Assembly: GCA_964524025.1 (NCBI GenBank)
Contig: CAZGBT010000002.1
Span: 27,430 to 91,429, forward strand
Reading direction: 5' to 3'
Length of the DNA: 64,000 nt
DNA from: CAZGBT01 sp964524025
GTDB lineage: Archaea; Aenigmatarchaeota; Aenigmatarchaeia; CG10238-14; EX4484-224
Both the position numbers and the translations under genes were made by a program. The notes beneath the pieces were generated by a model. The model did no database searches. It saw nothing but the letters and a program-made list of their open reading frames with translations, and was not told the origin of the DNA. Each line of letters starts with the position of its first letter. Position 1 is the first letter of the stretch. Below are positions 54,518 to 61,167 of the stretch, in pieces.

Positions 54518-55481
54518 CCTTTTTTCTGAAAAAATCAAACCAATGTTAGCCCATTCGGCCAAACCTTTTAACTCAGACGATTGGATATTTGAGCTAAAAT
54601 ATGATGGCACAAGAGCTTTAGCTTATATAGATAAAGTAAACAAAAATGTTAGACTCCTTAATAGAAGATTAAATTTTTTCGAAAAAAGATATCCAGAATT
54701 TTCAGACCTTTTTAACTTTGTTAAAGCAGAAAAAGTTATTCTTGACGGAGAAATTGTAGTACTTAAGGATGGAAAACCAAATTTCTATCTTTTACAAGAG
54801 AGAGAACATGTAGAAGAAGAATTGAGAATAGAAATTTTGTCCAAACTAAATCCAGCCACTTTTTTTGTATTTGATATACTATACTTAGACGGAAAAGATC
54901 TTACAAATCTGCCTCTTATTGAAAGGAAGAAAATTTTAAAAGAAATCTTAGTAGAAAGCGAAAAAATTAAAATAGTAAAATTTGTTAAGGGAAATGGAAC
55001 CAAACTATTTGAAGAAGCTGTTAAAAAAGGCTTTGAAGGAATAATGGCTAAAAAAATAGATTCGGTTTATGAAATAGGAAAAAGGTCAAAAGCATGGCTT
55101 AAGATAAAAGTTCTAAAAACTATTGATGCAATAATTTGTGGCTATACGATTGGAGAGGGTTGGAGAGAGAAGTATTTTGGCTCTTTGCTGCTAGGAATTT
55201 TTGATAGGGGAAAATTAAGATACATAGGAAGAGTTGGAACTGGATGGAGCGAAGATGAACTTAAAGAATTAACTGCAAAATTGAAAGAGCTAGAGATAGA
55301 AAAAAACCCATTTGATATATTTGAAGAAGAAAGAGAAATAGATAAGATAAGATTTGTTAAACCAAGACTGGTTTGCGAAGTAAAATTTATGGAATTCACT
55401 AAAGACAAAAAATTAAGAGCTCCTTCTTTCATTAGGTTAAGATTTGATAAGAGACCTGAGGATTGTACTTTACAAGAATAA
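54510..55481 (+). CDS. ATP-dependent DNA ligase, LigD type
   Basis: The protein has 323 residues. Motif I is ELKYDGTRAL with the nucleotidylated Lys30. ILDGEIVVL is motif III, FFVFDIL motif IIIa, GFEGIMAKK motif IV and AWLKIKV motif V. An OB-fold follows (ICGYTIGEGWREKYFGSLLLG, RLRFDKRPEDC). This short two-domain ligase matches the ligase part of bacterial LigD, which works with Ku. No polymerase or phosphoesterase domain is attached or encoded nearby. Confidence 0.93.
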   Translation: MSDLFSEKIKPMLAHSAKPFNSDDWIFELKYDGTRALAYIDKVNKNVRLLNRRLNFFEKRYPEFSDLFNFVKAEKVILDGEIVVLKDGKPNFYLLQEREHVEEELRIEILSKLNPATFFVFDILYLDGKDLTNLPLIERKKILKEILVESEKIKIVKFVKGNGTKLFEEAVKKGFEGIMAKKIDSVYEIGKRSKAWLKIKVLKTIDAIICGYTIGEGWREKYFGSLLLGIFDRGKLRYIGRVGTGWSEDELKELTAKLKELEIEKNPFDIFEEEREIDKIRFVKPRLVCEVKFMEFTKDKKLRAPSFIRLRFDKRPEDCTLQE

Positions 55482-55505
55482 ATTGCTAAAGGTCAAAAGA
55501 AATTT

Positions 55506-56057
55506 GTGAGAAAAAAGAAGAAAATCACCAAAGAAAGGATTTTAATTCTAGTGCTTGTATCGCTTTTAATAATAAGTTGGATTATTAAAATTCAGCCCAA
55601 GCCAATAACTAAAGTCGTTCAGAATGTCATTCAAAATGTTAGTAGATCTTTAGAACTAGATTTAAAAGATTATTCTAAAGTCTCTATAGACGCAGGAGTT
55701 ATAGATGATTATGGAATTGTTACTTTGACTTCCAAGTGCTATAGAATTACTGCTTACACAGAACCAGCACAGGCAGAATCTATAAAAAACGGACTAAAAG
55801 GCAAAATAGGATTTAGACCCACTGCTCACGATATAATAAAAACGATTTTTGAAGAAGTTGGAATTAAGGTTTTAATGGTAAAAGTTTATGGTATAAAAAA
55901 CAATACATTCTTGGGAAAGCTTATAATTCAATATGGCAATAACGTTCTAAGCATAGAATCAAGGCCCAGCGATGCAACAGCTATTGCAGTTAGATTTAAT
56001 GCACCAGTATATGTTAAAAATGAGCTTCTTGAAAAATACGGAAAATATATTTGCTAA
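55506..56057 (+). CDS. Membrane-anchored DUF151 (bifunctional nuclease-like) protein
   Basis: The protein has 183 residues from a GTG start. A basic N terminus and one helix (ILILVLVSLLIISWIIKI) anchor it. The DUF151/BFN domain follows, with TAHDIIKTIFEEVG, GKLIIQYGN and SIESRPSDATAIAVRFNAPVYV. BFN domains are reported as nucleases in plants and Mycobacterium. An anchored form is unusual. It follows the ligase gene by 24 bp. Confidence 0.82.
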   Translation: MRKKKKITKERILILVLVSLLIISWIIKIQPKPITKVVQNVIQNVSRSLELDLKDYSKVSIDAGVIDDYGIVTLTSKCYRITAYTEPAQAESIKNGLKGKIGFRPTAHDIIKTIFEEVGIKVLMVKVYGIKNNTFLGKLIIQYGNNVLSIESRPSDATAIAVRFNAPVYVKNELLEKYGKYIC

Positions 56058-56341
56058 CTCTTAAATTCTTTCAAAGCCTTTTCAAATTCTCTAGAAAATT
56101 CATCTATTTTCCTTTCTATTCTCTGACAAGCTTTTTTAATAGCTGTAACGGGGTTTCCTCTTTCCATTTTAACCCATATTTTTGGCTCCTCAAGATATGG
56201 ATGCTCTTTTATATCGGTAGTTTCTAATACGTTTGGATCGTTCCACAACTCGTCTTGAACTAAATTAGTTAAGGTAAAAGTCTCTCCTTTAACTTCAAGC
56301 AATAATGTCTTATCATCTTTTTTTAAAGCCTTAAGTTCCAT
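56054..56341 (-). CDS. rpoL: RNA polymerase subunit L
   Basis: The protein has 95 residues, typical of archaeal Rpb11/RpoL. The motifs LLLEVKGETFTLTNLVQDEL, then HPYLEEPKIWV and AIKKACQRIERKI, show the alpha-N-like dimerisation fold. It pairs with RpoD (Rpb3) in polymerase assembly. It overlaps the convergent DUF151 gene by 4 bp. Confidence 0.93.
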   Translation of the reverse strand: MELKALKKDDKTLLLEVKGETFTLTNLVQDELWNDPNVLETTDIKEHPYLEEPKIWVKMERGNPVTAIKKACQRIERKIDEFSREFEKALKEFKS

Positions 56342-56366
56342 GCTCTAAATATTGTAAAACAAATAT

Positions 56367-57740
56367 TTAAACTATTTCAATACTAACTAAGCTTTTACCG
56401 TCAGCCATACCTCTATTGCTTATCTTAAGCAATGTATTTCCTTTTGGAATTCTCAATCTTTTCTCCATAACAACATCCCAAAGAGGTATAATTCCTCTTA
56501 TGTAAGCATAATTCCCTTTAATTTTTACTTCATAAAATTCAGAAAGCCCTCTGCTAGCAAGGACAAGATAAAAGTTCTTAAATGTATGAGCTAAAAAGTT
56601 CGTCCTACCACTTCCAATTATTTTTTCTTTAGAAAGGATTAAAGATTCGAATGGAAATTCTATAGAAGAATTGGAAATTTGTAATTCATCTAAACTAGAG
56701 TTAAGGTAGTTAGAAAATGAGGAGTTGCAACCTATAAACATGTCTTGAGTTGTAGGTTTTATGTAACCTGACGCTGCTTGATATTTATCTTGGCTGCCAT
56801 CAACGTAAATGGTTATAAAGCTTCCGTTATAGGAGATTGCTATCCAATGCCAATTATTATCAAGAACAGTATTACTGGAATTTACATAAGTAGATTCATT
56901 AGTTATAATTTTATAGGCAATTCTGTTCTCTGGGGTAATCCAAACTAAATAGCCACCTTCAGATTCGTTTAATTTATCCACAATAACCTGTTCCTTATTT
57001 TCTCTTATTTTAACCCAAAATGAAATTGAAAAATAATTTGAAGTTATATTTATAGATTGAGAATTATTCACCCTTACACAACCATTACCCATAAATTTAG
57101 CAGCATTTCCAGAAACCCCTTTTTCAAATTCTAAAGAACCATTTAATAACCCGTCATTTTTAAAGTATGAATAGTCCTTAAGCCCATCTTCGAATGGGAA
57201 GTAAGATTTTAAGTGAAGCGGATTAAATGTTAAGAAATAAGAAGTACCATTCCCCTTAATCTCAACGTAAAAATTAGTTAGATTAAAAAAGCTTTTAAAA
57301 GAAATGGAATCATTCAGAATATACCTGTATTCGACTTTACAATTATCATAACAATTCCAAGAAGGTGAGGCATTAGAATCTATTTCATAAGAATTAAAAT
57401 ACTCAAGAAAAAATGGACTTTTTTCTAACCTAACAACACCTCTTAAGCCTTCTAAGCTCAAATTCGAGGAAGGCCAAAAATCAAAATATAAAGAATTGTT
57501 TTCAACTATTATAGGAAATGGCGAGTAAAAATTTGATATTCTCTGAGAACCTTCAGCTTCTCTCGCTATCTCTATTATTGTATTGTAAAGATAGGAAAGA
57601 GAATTTATTCCTTTATTTAGATTAGCCATATCTTGCAATTTTTGGGTAAATGGAAGAAAAACTTCCAAAGCTATAAAGATAGCTAAAAAAGAAAGGAAGA
57701 TAGTTAGCACAAGTGAAACCAACGGGCTTACTCCTCTCAT
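56367..57740 (-). CDS. LamG-domain protein with pilin-like N terminus
   Basis: The protein has 457 residues. MRGVSPLVSLVLTIFLSF is a class III (pilin-type) signal followed by a hydrophobic helix. A beta-rich region leads to a LamG/concanavalin-like domain at about 195-360 (YFPFEDGLKDYSYFKND, ISFWVKIRENK, WHWIAISYNGSFITIYVDG, LDELQISN). Many N-x-S/T sites suggest glycosylation. It is probably a surface adhesin assembled with pilin-like partners, last in a four-gene operon. Confidence 0.72.
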   Translation of the reverse strand: MRGVSPLVSLVLTIFLSFLAIFIALEVFLPFTQKLQDMANLNKGINSLSYLYNTIIEIAREAEGSQRISNFYSPFPIIVENNSLYFDFWPSSNLSLEGLRGVVRLEKSPFFLEYFNSYEIDSNASPSWNCYDNCKVEYRYILNDSISFKSFFNLTNFYVEIKGNGTSYFLTFNPLHLKSYFPFEDGLKDYSYFKNDGLLNGSLEFEKGVSGNAAKFMGNGCVRVNNSQSINITSNYFSISFWVKIRENKEQVIVDKLNESEGGYLVWITPENRIAYKIITNESTYVNSSNTVLDNNWHWIAISYNGSFITIYVDGSQDKYQAASGYIKPTTQDMFIGCNSSFSNYLNSSLDELQISNSSIEFPFESLILSKEKIIGSGRTNFLAHTFKNFYLVLASRGLSEFYEVKIKGNYAYIRGIIPLWDVVMEKRLRIPKGNTLLKISNRGMADGKSLVSIEIV

Positions 57741-58298
57741 CTAATATGATTTAATTTTGACTGAAGAAAAATCAAAATCCTTTGAGAATAGACGAACAAA
57801 GGAAAGGTAATAAATTTTGCGGGATGGTTCAATTTTTAACTTAAAATTTTTGCTTGGAAATGAAACCAACAAAGTGCAGTTTTCTGAAGTCAAGTTAAAA
57901 GAAACTTTCCAAACACTCCATTTATCTAAAATTTTGCCTTTGGAATCTCCAGTTTCGTTAATAGTTAAATTAATAAAAACTCTACCTAAGCTCTGAAAAA
58001 CAGAAACATTTAAAGTATTGTTAGATAATTCTGCTAGTAAAAATAAATTTTCAAAATTCATACCACCAACTTCTCCTGAAATTGATTTTGAAAAATTGAG
58101 CACATTAAGAAAAGACTTTGATACATTTTTAATTTCCAACTCAAAAGAATTGAGTACCTCTTTTTCCAAATTTTTGAAAATTAAAGACTCGTATGCCAAA
58201 TCCTCTGTTTGATCAACTGAGGAAAGGAGAAATAGAACAAAAGAAGCAATTATAGAAACAAATACAAGAAAAGCTTGACCTTTAGATGACATAGACAA
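57741..58298 (-). CDS. Pilin-like surface protein
   Basis: The protein has 185 residues. KGQAFLVFVSIIASFVLFLL resembles a pilin signal (basic residue, Gly, then a long hydrophobic helix). The rest is beta-rich with several glycosylation sites. It has no recognised domain. It directly abuts the LamG gene and overlaps the next gene by 17 bp, so it belongs to the same operon. Confidence 0.55.
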   Translation of the reverse strand: MSMSSKGQAFLVFVSIIASFVLFLLSSVDQTEDLAYESLIFKNLEKEVLNSFELEIKNVSKSFLNVLNFSKSISGEVGGMNFENLFLLAELSNNTLNVSVFQSLGRVFINLTINETGDSKGKILDKWSVWKVSFNLTSENCTLLVSFPSKNFKLKIEPSRKIYYLSFVRLFSKDFDFSSVKIKSY

Positions 58299-58632
58299 GC
58301 AATTTTAATGGTTCGTATTTTCCAACCCTTCCAGCGATTAGATACTTAACAACCAAACCTCCTTTATTCTGCAATTTTTTACCCAGAGGTGCAATACTTA
58401 TTTTAACATTTCTGTTTAGACATTGTCTGAGAATATTTTCTAATTCACTAGTTTTATTATTAAAAATTAACTCTCTTAACTTACCAGCTTCATCCATATA
58501 ATAAAGAACCATTAACACTTTGCTTCTTACATCTTCTTTTGGCCTTGAAAGAACAGAAAACACCGAAAAAATTAGAATCATAAATAATGAAATAGCGATA
58601 AAGCACTCTGTTAGCAAAAGTTGTGATTTCAT
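58282..58632 (-). CDS. Pilin-like minor protein
   Basis: The protein has 116 residues. An N-terminal hydrophobic helix with an early Glu (LLLTECFIAISLFMILIFSVF) resembles a minor pseudopilin, where Glu5 aids assembly. The short C-terminal part is mixed alpha/beta. It overlaps both neighbouring genes in the surface operon. Confidence 0.55.
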   Translation of the reverse strand: MKSQLLLTECFIAISLFMILIFSVFSVLSRPKEDVRSKVLMVLYYMDEAGKLRELIFNNKTSELENILRQCLNRNVKISIAPLGKKLQNKGGLVVKYLIAGRVGKYEPLKLLVYVI

Positions 58633-59693
58633 TCTATATATAGTTTAATCCCAAACCTTTTCTCATACACCTCTTCCCACAGTTTTATTTTCTTTTTATC
58701 TAGCACAACCACATCTTGTTCTGGATAAAGGAAACGGATTAATGGAGGTTTTTCAAACCTTAATCCATCTATTAAAACTCTTATGCTAGATTCTGTGTTA
58801 TTAAAAGCTTCAAGTAGGAAAAATTTAATTCCATTAGAAGCGTTAAAAGCTGTCCAATTCTGCCAATTTTCCCTCTCAATTCTTTCTTCAAACAAGTTCC
58901 AACCTCTCTTAAATTCACTTACATTTTTGTAAATAGTTTCGTTTCCATCATTTATTTTAACTAAAATGTTAGTAAGGTTTGTATTGTTTAAGAAAAAGTA
59001 AAATCTCAAATACCAACCATTACTAACTCCCTCGATAGTTTTGTTAAACTTTATGGAAACCTTATCACCAGAAAAGCTTCCATCAAAAGTTACACTACAA
59101 TTCCCGTAAATTCTCTCTTCCTTGCAAGATAGATCTCCAATTCCTTCAATTATATACCACCACCCAATACTTTCGTTTTCTGTAAAAGAATCTCCGTTTG
59201 AAGGGACCCAATCGCTTGTGTTAAACTCAAAGTTCTTAGGAGGATTTACTTCAATATTGTGAAAGAATAAGTAAAATAGACTTGAAGAATTTGCTGTAAT
59301 ATTAACTGGAAATGTTATAGTTGCGTTTTTTAGATAACCTTTAAAGCAGTAATTAGCTTTAACAATTTTTATCGGATAGCTATTCCAATCCTCATCGTAA
59401 ACCCTTAACGAAGAATTTAAAGCAATTCCTTCACATTCGTCATCAAAAACTATCTCAAGTTCTATAGGCAAATTAGTCCTATTAATCGAACTATTTTCTT
59501 TTAATTCAATAGGTATTTTCTTTACTCTACTTACTAGCGAAACTTCTGAATTTTCGTCCAAAAGTTTAAAAATTAAAGGCTTAAAATTAATCTCCTTTCT
59601 TATGAAAGAACCTACTTTGTTTAAAAATACACTCAAAAGGAATGAGAATAGAACTATAAAAATACCAAAACTTATAGGAATCTCTAGCTTCAT
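58629..59693 (-). CDS. DUF2341-like surface protein
   Basis: The protein has 354 residues. An N-terminal helix (FGIFIVLFSFLLSVFL) is followed by a beta-rich ectodomain. ALNSSLRVYDEDWNSYPIKI and ITANSSSLFYLFFHNI resemble DUF2341, a module often found with LamG domains. There are many glycosylation sites and four Cys. It is the first gene of the four-gene surface operon and overlaps the next gene by 4 bp. It is divergent from the secreted gene at 59723. Confidence 0.6.
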   Translation of the reverse strand: MKLEIPISFGIFIVLFSFLLSVFLNKVGSFIRKEINFKPLIFKLLDENSEVSLVSRVKKIPIELKENSSINRTNLPIELEIVFDDECEGIALNSSLRVYDEDWNSYPIKIVKANYCFKGYLKNATITFPVNITANSSSLFYLFFHNIEVNPPKNFEFNTSDWVPSNGDSFTENESIGWWYIIEGIGDLSCKEERIYGNCSVTFDGSFSGDKVSIKFNKTIEGVSNGWYLRFYFFLNNTNLTNILVKINDGNETIYKNVSEFKRGWNLFEERIERENWQNWTAFNASNGIKFFLLEAFNNTESSIRVLIDGLRFEKPPLIRFLYPEQDVVVLDKKKIKLWEEVYEKRFGIKLYIE

Positions 59694-59722
59694 CTAATAA
59701 AAATTTGGATAGGAAAATTAAG

Positions 59723-60196
59723 ATGATGAAAAAGTTCATTTTTTTACTTTTCTTTTTATCTGTTTTAGCAGTTGCCCAAACTGATGAATCCCCAGTTTAT
59801 ATTAGCTGGAAAATCAATTCTACTCTTGCTGGAACTCCTGTAATGCATGCTGTTAGATGGAAAGATGATATCGGACTTTCGGGATACATTTTTAGTTTTG
59901 ATAATTGTACAGGACATTTTATAAACGATTCTTGGGTGCCTTTTAAAAATCAACTTGAAGATTGGAGTAACGTAACAAAAATTATCAATAGCACGGTCGG
60001 CTGTAAAATAAGATGGGTTGTTTATGCAAACGATACTAGTAACCAATGGAATGTAACTAAGATATTTGAATATTATACTAGCGGAAGAAAAAGAGAATTC
60101 AAATTGTTTTCCCATTGCCTAAAATTACCTTTTTTAGTATTGGAAATAGGTGGATCGTTAAAATTTAAGGTTGTTAAAATTTGCATAGGAATCTAA
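59723..60196 (+). CDS. Secreted Ig-like domain protein
   Basis: About 157 residues from ATG 59723; an in-frame TTG at 59705 is weaker. A signal peptide (FIFLLFFLSVLAVAQ) precedes one Ig-like module with GLSGYIFSFDNCTGHF, WSNVTKIINSTVG and WVVYANDTSNQWN. The same ANDTSN strand occurs in the large HerA-like protein at its upstream end. The C-terminal 40 residues are hydrophobic and may be a second strand or anchor. It is probably exported to the surface. Confidence 0.6.
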   Translation: MMKKFIFLLFFLSVLAVAQTDESPVYISWKINSTLAGTPVMHAVRWKDDIGLSGYIFSFDNCTGHFINDSWVPFKNQLEDWSNVTKIINSTVGCKIRWVVYANDTSNQWNVTKIFEYYTSGRKREFKLFSHCLKLPFLVLEIGGSLKFKVVKICIGI

Positions 60197-61167
60197 TAAC
60201 TTTCCAATTCTTTAATAGCGGATTCTATTTCTTCTACCTTTTCAACCAATTTTGATAAAACATCTACTAAGCTCTTTAATTCTTCCCTACTTACTACCTC
60301 TATTTCCCTTTCTCTAACTATCTCTTTAGTTTTTAGTTTTACTATTTTTGCCTCTAATTCTCTAATTTTTTTATTTAACCTTTCTAATTCTTTTTCAACC
60401 TTATCTCTTTCTGCAAACTTTATAATTCTAGAGCTAACTTCATCAAGAGTTTTTACTATATCCGTAGATAGCTCTTCCAGTCTTTTTATTTTATCTTTTT
60501 GGTCTTCTATTTCTGTCAGTTTTTCAGAAAGTTCGATAAAGATCGTCTCGACCCTATTAACCATTCTAGAAATTTTTGAGCTTATATCTTCCATCTGACT
60601 AACTTTTTCTTTCATTTTTGAGGAAAGCTTTACCACATTTTCAAAATCTTTGATTCTTTCAAGCAAACTTTCCACCTTTTCCAACCTTTTCCTTAAAATA
60701 TTAATGCCTGCATTCAATTTTTCTAAGGATGCCCTTAATTCTTCTATTTCTGCATCTCTCTTAGAAAGCATCTTTCTTATTTTCTCAAAATCTATTAACC
60801 CAATCTTTTCCATCGCTTTCCTTACATCTATTTCTAACTCGCTAAAAATCCTTTCTCTTTCTAAGATCATAGACCTAAGCTCTCCAATTTCTTCAAATAT
60901 ATGCCTTAACCTTTCTTCAACATCTTTTCTTGAACTTTCTAACATCTCTATTTTTCCTCCCAATCTCTCAATTTTCAAAACCAAATCAGGAATTTCCTCT
61001 TTTCTTTTCTCTTCTTCTTTTACTTCTATTTCTTCCTCTTCCTCCACAGGCCTTTCAGGAATCTCTTCTATAACTCCATACCTCTCCTTCAATTCCCACT
61101 CTTTCATTTTTTCTTCATAACCCTTTACCATTTCCTTCAATTTTTTAAGCTCCTCCGACCTTTCCAT
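60193..61167 (-). CDS. Coiled-coil protein coupled to the surface ATPase
   Basis: The protein has 324 residues. A Glu-rich linker (about 40-60) is followed by near-continuous coiled coil to the end. There is no signal peptide or transmembrane segment, so it is probably cytoplasmic. Its first 23 bp overlap the 3' end of the HerA-like fusion gene, so the two are translated together. It may scaffold or regulate the cytoplasmic ATPase. Confidence 0.7.
   Translation of the reverse strand: MERSEELKKLKEMVKGYEEKMKEWELKERYGVIEEIPERPVEEEEEIEVKEEEKRKEEIPDLVLKIERLGGKIEMLESSRKDVEERLRHIFEEIGELRSMILERERIFSELEIDVRKAMEKIGLIDFEKIRKMLSKRDAEIEELRASLEKLNAGINILRKRLEKVESLLERIKDFENVVKLSSKMKEKVSQMEDISSKISRMVNRVETIFIELSEKLTEIEDQKDKIKRLEELSTDIVKTLDEVSSRIIKFAERDKVEKELERLNKKIRELEAKIVKLKTKEIVREREIEVVSREELKSLVDVLSKLVEKVEEIESAIKELESY

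Noticed and set aside
60650..61120. Plus-strand frame of 156 codons
   Set aside because: It is a Ser/Phe/Ile-rich shadow antisense to the coiled-coil gene, caused by its Glu/Lys/Leu codons. Similar shadows occur over rad50 and the coiled-coil gene at 11373-12410.
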